Source: Desulfobacterales bacterium
GTDB lineage: Bacteria > Desulfobacterota > Desulfobacteria > Desulfobacterales > 4be13
Assembly: GCA_029940115.1 (NCBI GenBank)
Contig: JAOZRQ010000244.1
Span: 1-9,759 of the forward strand
Length of the DNA: 9,759 bases
Direction of reading: 5' to 3'
The notes beneath the pieces were generated by a model. That model worked only from the letters and a program-made list of their open reading frames with translations. It was not told the DNA's origin and ran no database searches. A program made the translations under genes and the position numbers. Shown here piece after piece: positions 1 through 5,758 of the stretch (within the stretch, counting starts at the first letter, position 1; each line of letters begins with the position of its first letter).

Positions 1-55
1 GCAAGTTTGGCACTCCGTGTTGGGGCCTCCGCCAAACTGCAAGTTTGGCACTCCG
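1..55. repeat. REP-like palindromic repeat cluster (one full unit plus one half unit at the window edge)
   Basis: A 17-bp sequence (GCAAGTTTGGCACTCCG) occurs at 1-17 and again at 39-55. The second copy completes a palindrome: GCCAAACT (31-38), loop GCA (39-41), AGTTTGGC (42-49), followed by ACTCC (50-54). Read on the minus strand each unit is GGAGT followed by an 8-bp stem with a TGC loop. The same layout occurs at 955-978 and 2694-2717, with two stem pairs changed in a compensated way. The first unit is cut by the window edge. The short GGAG head plus imperfect palindrome resembles REP elements, but no RAYT transposase is in the window. Confidence 0.75.
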
Positions 56-110
56 GACAATCTTTTTCTTGAAGGCTATAAGAAATCAGGTCGTTGGTGA
101 AGGATGAAGG

Positions 111-977
111 ATGAAACGGTTGCTTTCCAAGGGGGAGCTGTTGGATATATTTGCCAGCCATCGGGTGAGCGCTGTTTTTCCGGGTGACTGGGAAAGCGTG
201 TTCAAAGGTTCGGGGTATGAATTTTGGGCATTGAGAGAATTCGTTGCTTCGGATCCGTTCAAGGCGATAGATTGGAAAGCCGTCGCAAGGACCGGCAAGT
301 ATTATGTCAGGGAATATCTGGCCGACAGTTGTCTCAATCTGATGATTCTCTACGACATCAGCAATTCCGTATCTTTCGGGAGAAAAGAACTGCTTCAGGC
401 AAACATCGCGGTTTCGCTCGCCTATACTGCGGCCGCGGGGAACAACGCATCTGGGCTGATCATGTTTGCGGACAAAGTCACCCGCTACATGCCGCCCCAG
501 ACCGGATGGCCCCATTTCCGGAAGATATTAAGGGCCATTGTTCAGGCAGAGCCGACAAGCTGCAACAAGACGGAGCTGAACTCTCCTCTGGCAAGGCTTG
601 TCCATGACGTGCCGGAAAGTCTGACGTTCATTCTGTCAGATTTCATGTACGACTTTGAATTGGATTATCATTTTCGGCAAGCCTCTCATGAGCAGGAAAG
701 ACACAAAATTATCGCATTTCGCGTGGCCGAGGCGTCTGAGATGGCTCTGCCGGAAGGTTCAAACGGGCTGATATGGCTTTACGATTATGAAAGCGGGCAA
801 CAGGTTCTGCTTGATCTAAGCAGGTGGCAGACATATAACCAGAAAATGAAAGCACATGCTGAACACATCAGAAACCAGTTGAACAGGGCAGGGATTGAAC
901 TCCTGACCCTTACCCCAGAGGATGACTTTCCCTCGAAAATCAACGCGTTTCTAAGGAGTGTCAAAGTTGCACTTTGA
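111..977 (+). CDS. DUF58 domain protein, MxaS-like component of a MoxR/VWA operon
   Basis: This 288-residue protein shows the DUF58 signature. It has G-x-E-F-x-x-L-R-E-F around residues 35-44, then A-I-D-W-K-x-x-A-R-T-G at 52-62, then V-R-E-Y. A degenerate MIDAS-like D-I-S-N-S follows at 82-86. DUF58 proteins are cytoplasmic partners of MoxR AAA+ ATPases and VWA proteins, in systems thought to assemble or metallate exported or membrane complexes. The length is close to MxaS of methylotrophs, and the genes that follow keep the S-A-C-K-L order. The start at ATG 111 is set by an in-frame stop just upstream (105-107) and a GAAGG motif at 106-110. The last seven codons and the stop lie inside a 28-bp dispersed repeat (952-979). 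Another repeat cluster ends 55 bases upstream. The moxR partner should lie left of the window. The family call is firm; the specific role is inferred. Confidence 0.9.
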   Translation: MKRLLSKGELLDIFASHRVSAVFPGDWESVFKGSGYEFWALREFVASDPFKAIDWKAVARTGKYYVREYLADSCLNLMILYDISNSVSFGRKELLQANIAVSLAYTAAAGNNASGLIMFADKVTRYMPPQTGWPHFRKILRAIVQAEPTSCNKTELNSPLARLVHDVPESLTFILSDFMYDFELDYHFRQASHEQERHKIIAFRVAEASEMALPEGSNGLIWLYDYESGQQVLLDLSRWQTYNQKMKAHAEHIRNQLNRAGIELLTLTPEDDFPSKINAFLRSVKVAL

Positions 978-979
978 CA
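952..979. repeat. 28-bp palindromic repeat, copy 1 (overlaps DUF58 3' end)
   Basis: This copy is identical over 28 bp to 2691-2718. It has a TAAGGAGT head, then GTCAAAGT (960-967), loop TGC (968-970) and ACTTTGAC (971-978). It is a perfect 8-bp stem and is translated as the C-terminus of the DUF58 protein, with the TGA stop at 975-977. With copy 2 it brackets the inserted TA segment. Confidence 0.9.
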
Positions 980-1081
980 TTTGCTTCCCTCAACTGACGG
1001 ATACGCCCGGTCATCCGGTTCAACTGAGAAATCTGAGAAATCCTTGACAAACTGTCTGGCTTGTGATTCAATCGGACAATT

Positions 1082-1201
1082 CTGATTATAACGCTTTTCG
1101 GGGAGGCCGCGTTCGGTCCGTGCTCGTGAACGTGCTCGTTCACGGGCACATGCACGTTCACGGGCACGTTCACGGGCTTCCCCTAAATCCGTTATAATCA
1201 G
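1082..1201. mobile_element. MITE-like element with internal hexamer array and 8-bp target duplication
   Basis: Perfect 12-bp inverted ends, CTGATTATAACG at 1082-1093 and its complement at 1190-1201, extend imperfectly to about 27 bp (23 matches). Both ends abut an 8-bp direct repeat GGACAATT (1074-1081 and 1202-1209), as expected of a target-site duplication. The centre (1119-1178) is ten hexamers in register: CGTGCT, CGTGAA, CGTGCT, CGTTCA, CGGGCA, CATGCA, CGTTCA, CGGGCA, CGTTCA, CGGGCT. They fold on themselves, 1119-1135 with 1152-1168, with one G-T wobble. There is no coding capacity, so any transposition would rely on a transposase supplied from elsewhere. Confidence 0.8.
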
Positions 1202-1209
1202 GGACAATT

Positions 1210-1474
1210 ATTGCGATAACCATATGACCTAGGGCATCTAAAAACGCCAGTTTTCAGCCATGCTTCCTGCCTGACTCCCGGACTCGGCAATGTCGCCCCA
1301 AACGCCTGTCCCGACAGGATTTGGGGAAAACAAGGCGGGCCAAGAGGCGGCCAAGTGAAATTGGCTGATTTAGACGGCCTACATATGACCTGATACTAAA
1401 AACAGGATGAATCTCACGCTGAATCCTGGTTAAATCTGACTATCTTCAGTATCAAGTCATATGGCGATCACAAT
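1210..1474. repeat. Older inverted-repeat element, split by a nested MITE
   Basis: The right arm at 1448-1474 is the reverse complement of a 27-bp left arm made of 1210-1230 joined to 1392-1397, with 23 of 27 matches. The left arm is continuous only if the 152-bp element at 1230-1381 and one copy of its duplication are removed. The interior has a small CAGGAT/ATCCTG hairpin (1403-1408 and 1423-1428). No duplication was found at its outer ends. It lies about 75 bases upstream of the antitoxin start. Confidence 0.7.
1230..1381. mobile_element. MITE-like element, 152 bp, with 9-bp target duplication, nested in another element
   Basis: The terminal inverted repeats are TAGGGCATCTAAA (1230-1242) and the complement of TAGGCCGTCTAAA (1369-1381), 11 of 13 matching, with weaker similarity further in. 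The flanks carry CATATGACC at 1221-1229 and 1382-1390; the match can be read as 10 bp if the boundary is shifted. The centre forms a cruciform: CCCCAAA (1296-1302) with TTTGGGG (1320-1326), and CCTGTC (1305-1310) with GACAGG (1313-1318). Removing it restores the arm of the surrounding inverted repeat, which supports the boundaries independently. It has no coding capacity. Confidence 0.75.
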
Positions 1475-1548
1475 AGATGTACAAAGGTATTTTTACAATC
1501 CAATCAAAGTACTCCCCCTGTTAGGGTATTAACTGAGGAGAATAGACC

Positions 1549-2250
1549 ATGAACATTCATCTGACAAATCAGACATTGGCCCGGCAAATCGTTGAGCTTG
1601 CCGGTGAGGCGGGGCGAACCCCCGAGCAATTCATCACCCAAGCATTGGAACGGTATGTCAGCCAGTTGCCGTCAGAACCTGTCCTGGGCAAAGCCGAAGG
1701 CGTAGCCGCGTGTAGTGAGAACGCGGGGGAGATGACTCTGGATATGATCATGGAGAAAACAAAATCTGTTCTGCGACATTTTGCGGACAACGCGGACACG
1801 ATAATGGCTCGATTGGAACCCGGCTGGGATTCAGGTCTGCTTGAAGTGATGAACCGTCTGGCCAAGCGGATGAACGCGGCTGAAGACGAGACGGATCTGA
1901 CAGAGATAGCGAACATCGTGCATGACCTGACCGTCGGAATCCCTCATTTCCCCCCTGACGACTCTCCGCCGCAACATTTCCGGCTCAAAGGTTTGAAGTC
2001 GGCGAGCGAGGGGGAAGATTTTCACCGCCATATCGAAAATCATAAAGCGGCTTTGAGGGAGGTGTTTGATCCGTGTTTCAGACGAATCGAACAGGCATGG
2101 CGGGATCTGCCCTCTGTCATTCCGCCGGAACTTTCCGGGAGGAGAGAAGCTACACCTTGGGAGCTTATGGGCATATTTCAGGATGATCCCACATGGCTTG
2201 AAATTGAACAAGAGCGGGGCAGAGATTGGATGGGAGGTAGGACAGAATGA
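1549..2250 (+). CDS. Ribbon-helix-helix-like antitoxin candidate with long central domain, partner of PIN toxin
   Basis: This protein has 233 residues. Residues 1-40 look like a short strand followed by two helices, with T-P-E-Q-F-I-T-Q-A-L-E-R-Y in the second helix, as in CopG/Arc-type DNA-binding antitoxins. The C-terminus (about 202-225: P-W-E-L-M-G-I-F-Q-D-D-P-T-W-L-E-I) resembles the toxin-neutralising tail of antitoxins paired with PIN toxins. Between them lie roughly 140 mainly helical, charged residues of unknown role. This is much longer than the 70-100 residues usual for VapB-type antitoxins. A clear GAGGAG (1535-1540) sits 8 bases before the ATG. The stop overlaps the toxin start by ATGA, so translation is coupled. 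Autoregulation at the palindromic DNA upstream is plausible but not shown. I infer the antitoxin role mainly from context and the two termini. Confidence 0.65.
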   Translation: MNIHLTNQTLARQIVELAGEAGRTPEQFITQALERYVSQLPSEPVLGKAEGVAACSENAGEMTLDMIMEKTKSVLRHFADNADTIMARLEPGWDSGLLEVMNRLAKRMNAAEDETDLTEIANIVHDLTVGIPHFPPDDSPPQHFRLKGLKSASEGEDFHRHIENHKAALREVFDPCFRRIEQAWRDLPSVIPPELSGRREATPWELMGIFQDDPTWLEIEQERGRDWMGGRTE

Positions 2251-2693
2251 AAGGAGGCTATTTCTGGGATACCAACATTCTCACGCTGTTCGGATACAAC
2301 CCTGATCACGCCATTCTTCGTCAACATATTGAGCGTGTTTCCTGGGATGAAATTTTCCTGCCTTCCGTGGTCGTTGCTGAGGCGTGGCGCGGGAGATTGC
2401 GAAAGGTTGATGCTGTGCCCAAAGCGAAACCCGAACAGGCGATACTTCCCCATGGGAAGTTGGCTGAAACCCATAAAATCTTACGCAGATTCAAAATCAT
2501 TCCCTTTGATGAGGGAGCATCAAAGAAATTGTTGTGCTTGCGGAGAAAGCCCCGCAAAAAACGTCATGCGGACATGATGATAGCGGCAATGACGTTAAGC
2601 TGCCACTTCATTCTTGTTACCCGCAATGAACGGGATTTTTCTGATCTGCTACCTCCTCAGCAGGTGGAGAATTGGATTGATCATCCGTCTTAA
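2247..2693 (+). CDS. PIN-domain (VapC-type) ribonuclease toxin
   Basis: This 148-residue PIN protein carries the acidic metal-binding positions: D8 in W-D-T-N, E45 in V-V-V-A-E-A-W-R-G, D109 in R-H-A-D-M-M-I-A-A, and a T-R-N-x-x-D-F box with N127 and D130. PIN toxins are Mg-dependent endoribonucleases that cleave tRNA, rRNA or mRNA until bound by their antitoxin. The spacing and length fit the VapC-like class, and the key residues all look intact. A GGGAGGT (2232-2238) lies 8 bases before the ATG, and the start overlaps the upstream stop as ATGA. The TAA stop forms part of the 28-bp repeat (2691-2718) that also starts the next operon gene. The module interrupts an otherwise continuous VWA operon, which points to acquisition by insertion. 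The RNA target is unknown. Confidence 0.85.
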   Translation: MKGGYFWDTNILTLFGYNPDHAILRQHIERVSWDEIFLPSVVVAEAWRGRLRKVDAVPKAKPEQAILPHGKLAETHKILRRFKIIPFDEGASKKLLCLRRKPRKKRHADMMIAAMTLSCHFILVTRNERDFSDLLPPQQVENWIDHPS

Positions 2694-2718
2694 GGAGTGT
2701 CAAAGTTGCACTTTGACA
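2691..2718. repeat. 28-bp palindromic repeat, copy 2 (carries SD and start of the next gene)
   Basis: Identical to 952-979. It contains the PIN stop codon (TAA 2691-2693), AAGGAG (2692-2697) and the stem GTCAAAGT (2699-2706), TGC, ACTTTGAC (2710-2717). The likely TTG start of the next gene (2706-2708) lies at the stem-loop junction, with the Shine-Dalgarno just 5' of the stem. The fold could therefore affect initiation. Confidence 0.9.
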
Positions 2719-4229
2719 GATTAAAAAAACATCTGTTCGCCCTGTTCGCTTTGTTTCTCCCGCTGTGCATTCCCCTCTCTTTGGCAGATGCGGTCACAAG
2801 ATTCGGCGTCGGAGACCAGGACAAGATACCGCCGGCTCCCTTTGAACCGGATGATATCTGGTTCCATGATTCATCCATGTCAAAGAAGAAGCCGGATATT
2901 GATCCGAAGTGGATTACGGTTGTGTTTCGCTCTGATCCGAAAGCTGGCGAGGAGATCGTGAATCGCCGCGACGATATTGCCGAGTCGTTTCATGACCCGG
3001 ATATTGCAGTGGATGCGTCTTTTTTCAAGCTTGGGGACGGGCTGAAAGATCATGCGTTGCAAGATGTGATTGTGGAGATCAATCAGAACGAATGCGTCGC
3101 TTATACGCATCCGACCCTCAGAATGGGCGGTAAGACGTATGCGTTTTTCAACGCATTTGAAATGGAGTGGAAAACCGGCGTCAGCGAGGAGATGAAAGAT
3201 CGTCTCATGGACCAGGCGGATATCTCATGGGATGAACAGGAGAACATCTATCGCGTCCATATCCTTCAAACCCCCTTTTTCAACGCAGTAAACCTGCTTG
3301 CAGAGGATATTCACACGGTAAGCGCAACGCCTTACCTCGCCGAATTGAAGCCACAGATTGATGTGGCACTCACCTTGAGGATCCACGGTGCCACTATCGG
3401 AGATCATATCCCCTTCTCATTGAACATCAGCTTCTCAGACCGTATCCGCATTGATCCGGGTTCCTTTGCCGATATCCGTCTGAAACCCGCTGGCATTCAG
3501 AAAACGCTCTTTGAAGCAGTATTCAATCCTTATGATCATGTCATGATCACCTCCGAAAGCCCCATAAGGATTACCGGACACATCGCATTTTATGCCCCGG
3601 GCCAATTTATGATTCCCCCGGTCAAGGTGACATATGCCTGTTCCGAATGCTCGGGGGACGCGGTGAGAACCGTCGAAACCCGACCTATAGCCTTCAAGGT
3701 CTCCTCAATTATCCCGGAAGGCGAGGAAAACAAGCTGATGATACCCGCGAAGGATATGACCTTGGAGCATCAGGCCCCCTCTTGTCATAACCGGTCGCAT
3801 GTCTGTCTCGCCCTCTCCTGTCTCTCTTTTCTGATATCTTTCTTTTGCATGATCCGATTTGTCAGGAATTTCCGGGCCAGGAAAAGGAGAGAAGAGGCAT
3901 CACGGATGGAGAAGCGGGGAGACGCATCAGCGGAACGTCTGAGCGCATTTTTAAGGGAAGGGCCCACCGGCCCTCACTGGCTGTATATGGCAGACGCAGG
4001 CAGGATTTTCCGGGGACATCTTCTTGAGGCATGTCAGATCACCCCCTATCAGATCAACGGAAGCGGCATGGTCTTCTTTGAATCCGTCCGAGAGGCTTTG
4101 CCGGAGAGCGTCGCGTCCGATGTATGCGATTTGTTGAAAAGGATTGACGACGCGGCCTCCCTTGAGATGGATGTTTATCCGGAGCTTGAGGCGTTCAGGG
4201 GGGATATGCTGGAAATCCTTTGCCGGTGA
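2706..4229 (+). CDS. Membrane-anchored BatD/MxaA-like protein of the MoxR/VWA operon
   Basis: This protein of about 507 residues starts with a basic stretch and a hydrophobic run ending L-A-D-A near residue 28, consistent with an export signal. A long beta-rich extracytoplasmic part of about 330 residues follows. One membrane segment (about 366-386) and a cytoplasmic tail of about 120 charged residues complete it. The layout resembles BatD-type proteins and, by position, MxaA, although I see no diagnostic motif. I chose TTG 2706 because AAGGAG (2692-2697) sits 8 bases before it. GTG 2697, nine bases upstream in frame, overlaps that ribosome site and is less likely. Without the inserted TA segment this start would lie inside the end of the DUF58 gene, a normal overlapping operon joint. 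The TGA stop (4227-4229) lies within a 33-bp direct repeat. A role as sensor or partner of the VWA proteins is inferred from the operon. Confidence 0.7.
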   Translation: MHFDRLKKHLFALFALFLPLCIPLSLADAVTRFGVGDQDKIPPAPFEPDDIWFHDSSMSKKKPDIDPKWITVVFRSDPKAGEEIVNRRDDIAESFHDPDIAVDASFFKLGDGLKDHALQDVIVEINQNECVAYTHPTLRMGGKTYAFFNAFEMEWKTGVSEEMKDRLMDQADISWDEQENIYRVHILQTPFFNAVNLLAEDIHTVSATPYLAELKPQIDVALTLRIHGATIGDHIPFSLNISFSDRIRIDPGSFADIRLKPAGIQKTLFEAVFNPYDHVMITSESPIRITGHIAFYAPGQFMIPPVKVTYACSECSGDAVRTVETRPIAFKVSSIIPEGEENKLMIPAKDMTLEHQAPSCHNRSHVCLALSCLSFLISFFCMIRFVRNFRARKRREEASRMEKRGDASAERLSAFLREGPTGPHWLYMADAGRIFRGHLLEACQITPYQINGSGMVFFESVREALPESVASDVCDLLKRIDDAASLEMDVYPELEAFRGDMLEILCR

Positions 4230-4338
4230 TAACTACATGGATGGTTTATAAGAAGGGGATCCGCCTGGTGATAACTACATGGATGGTTTATAAGAAGGGC
4301 TGGTCGGTCTCTTTTCTTATAAGCCATCCTTGTAGTTA
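4225..4338. repeat. 33-bp direct repeat with inverted partner
   Basis: A 33-bp sequence at 4225-4257 is repeated exactly at 4267-4299, a 42-bp period. A near-complementary copy follows at 4314-4338, matching 23 of 25 bases of the repeat core. The second copy and the inverted copy can form a hairpin with arms of about 25 bp and a loop of about 17 bases. The first copy contains the stop codon of the preceding gene. No target duplication was found. It sits between two operon genes, so it would be transcribed and could affect mRNA stability or processing. Confidence 0.85.
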
Positions 4339-4410
4339 TTATATCTGATTTGAATCCTATGGAACTCGAATTCTTCAATAATGTGGCAGAAGGTTATCCT
4401 ATAAAATGAC

Positions 4411-5535
4411 ATGCTTTTCCATAAAATGTACAAAGGTATTCAATACCCATACACCCTGCTCCTCCTCATCTGTATCCCCGCGGTCATCCGTCTGAAGCGC
4501 GGACGCTTCCCGAAAACCGGATTCTCAGCGGTATCGCTTATTGTTGGAGAACTTGAACCCGGTTTTGTCAAAAAGCACGGCCTTGATTTTCTGAGTGCGA
4601 TGGCCATGGTCTGCTTGATTCTTGCGCTGGCAAATATCCGGTATTCATCCTTTTTTGAAACCACCCATCTTGAATCGAGATGGATCATGATCGTCCAGGA
4701 CATGTCAGGGTCCATGAACCGGCCCGGGAGTGAGGATGGAGATCTCACATTGGGCGATATCGCGCTTGAAGGTTCAAATGCCTTTGTCAAAATGCGGCAT
4801 GAAGATGACCTGATCGGGTTGGTGGCGTTTTCCAGTTATGCCAAACTGGTCTCTCCGCCCACGTTTGACAAGAAGATTCTGAAGGAGAAGCTTCAATTGT
4901 TGAGCAGGCAGTCCGACTCCATTCTGTTCCGGGAACTGGCCGCGGGCGGTGCGACCAATGCCTCCTACGCGGTATGGCTGGCCCTTTGTGGGTTCTTCAT
5001 GCTGCTTCCGGAAGATCATCAGCCCTCCTTTGAGGAACTCAGGGACTTTCGCCACGCTCTTCTCGGAGAGACCCTCAGACGCGTTCATCTTCCTGAAAAA
5101 CTGAGGCGAGCGGCATTCGGTCAGGGCATGGCTGTGGTGCTCTTCACGGACGGACGGATTGAGGCAAACCTGGGCGATGCGGATGTTCGGAATGGGTTGC
5201 CGAATTTCATCAATGTCGTGGAACTGCTCAAGCGTCTGGGGGTCAGACTCTATCTCATCGTGGTGGGCGGCGGGGTCAATGCCCAAGTCAAAGCCGCGAT
5301 GGAGGATTCAGAGGAGGGTAAAACGGTGGGGCGGATATTCCTCATGCCTGACAGATTCGGCCCTGAAAAAATGAAAGCGGTTTATGAGGCGATCCATGAG
5401 ATGGAGAAAAACCGGCTGCTCGTCAGAATATCGGAGCGGAAGCGAGAGACGCGGCCCATGTTCACTTGGGTGGCAATGGGGCTTCTGATGGCCTGTTCTT
5501 TTTTGAAAGTGACGCCCTGGTTCAGAAAGATATGA
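4411..5535 (+). CDS. Membrane VWA-domain protein, MxaC/BatA-like
   Basis: This 374-residue protein has two N-terminal hydrophobic segments (about 13-26 and 59-75), a cytoplasm- or periplasm-facing VWA domain, and a C-terminal segment (about 352-367). The MIDAS metal site is visible: D97-M-S-G-S101, T182 in G-G-A-T-N, and D247 in F-T-D-G. VWA proteins of MoxR operons bind a divalent metal and partner proteins; MxaC-type members are needed for methanol dehydrogenase activation in methylotrophs. Between T182 and D247 there is an extra stretch (about 186-236) with a hydrophobic run and a helical charged part, longer than a standard VWA loop. No good Shine-Dalgarno precedes ATG 4411, nor the second candidate ATG 4426. 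A 16-codon open frame (4359-4409) ends one base before 4411, so coupled translation is possible. The VWA family is certain; the N-terminus is not. Confidence 0.85.
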   Translation: MLFHKMYKGIQYPYTLLLLICIPAVIRLKRGRFPKTGFSAVSLIVGELEPGFVKKHGLDFLSAMAMVCLILALANIRYSSFFETTHLESRWIMIVQDMSGSMNRPGSEDGDLTLGDIALEGSNAFVKMRHEDDLIGLVAFSSYAKLVSPPTFDKKILKEKLQLLSRQSDSILFRELAAGGATNASYAVWLALCGFFMLLPEDHQPSFEELRDFRHALLGETLRRVHLPEKLRRAAFGQGMAVVLFTDGRIEANLGDADVRNGLPNFINVVELLKRLGVRLYLIVVGGGVNAQVKAAMEDSEEGKTVGRIFLMPDRFGPEKMKAVYEAIHEMEKNRLLVRISERKRETRPMFTWVAMGLLMACSFLKVTPWFRKI

Positions 5536-5601
5536 AGCTCTCGCCATCTGTCATTCCCTTTTTTATATAAAGATTGCCGAAAAAAGAGGGTATGTTGAAA
5601 T

Positions 5602-5736
5602 GGGCCGTGATCTTCGTTTCGGCCACTTTTTCTTTCACTCTCTTGATCTTGATCTTAATCCTGATCGCAACAAAAACAGATTAAGAGCAGGAGCAAGAGC
5701 AAATTGTCCAATTGGCCGAAACGAAGATCAAGGCCC
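5602..5736. mobile_element. MITE-like element inside the VWA operon, 24-bp inverted ends, 7-bp target duplication
   Basis: The arms 5602-5625 and 5713-5736 are complementary at 23 of 24 positions. They are abutted by TTGAAAT at 5595-5601 and 5737-5743. A second stem inside pairs 5642-5660 with 5679-5697 (16 of 19, one further pair being G-U). It is built from hexamers in register: CTTGAT, CTTGAT, CTTAAT, CCTGAT and, after the loop, AGATTA, AGAGCA, GGAGCA, AGAGCA. The element occupies most of the 223-base gap between the first VWA gene and the next gene. It would fold in the operon transcript. No coding capacity. Confidence 0.8.
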
Positions 5737-5758
5737 TTGAAATGACAGGGAGTTAATC

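Larger units (their letters stand above)
978..1548. other. Gene-free stretch filled with miniature inverted-repeat elements
   Basis: I find no credible coding region in this 571-base interval. The arginine-rich minus-strand open frame across it only reads a GC-rich hexamer array. The interval holds the tail of the 28-bp repeat, a 120-bp element with 8-bp duplications (1082-1201), and an older inverted-repeat element (1210-1474). That older element is itself split by a 152-bp element with 9-bp duplications (1230-1381). The last 75 bases should carry the promoter of the TA pair, but no convincing -35/-10 pair is visible. Confidence 0.75.

Noticed and set aside
785..1207. Minus-strand 140-codon frame with an Arg/Glu/Ala-rich N-terminus
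   Set aside because: It reads the hexamer array of the 1082-1201 element and then runs antisense through the DUF58 gene. The low-complexity composition comes from the repeat.
1074..1209. CRISPR-like array in the hexamer region
   Set aside because: The units are 6 bp with no spacers, and there are no cas genes. It is a degenerate tandem repeat inside a mobile element.
4359..4409. 16-codon open frame just before the first VWA gene
   Set aside because: It has no ribosome site and no recognisable sequence. It is noted only as a possible coupling frame and is too weak for a gene call.
1477..4440. 15-bp exact match ATGTACAAAGGTATT at 1477-1491 and 4426-4440
   Set aside because: The flanks do not match. 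One copy codes for M-Y-K-G-I at the VWA start and the other is non-coding before the antitoxin. It is slightly more than expected by chance but gives no coherent element.
5548..5748. Larger 200-bp inverted element with CTGTCATT/AATGACAG ends
   Set aside because: The 8-bp outer match lacks duplications and leaves unpaired sequence. The TTGAAAT duplications place the real boundaries at 5602-5736.
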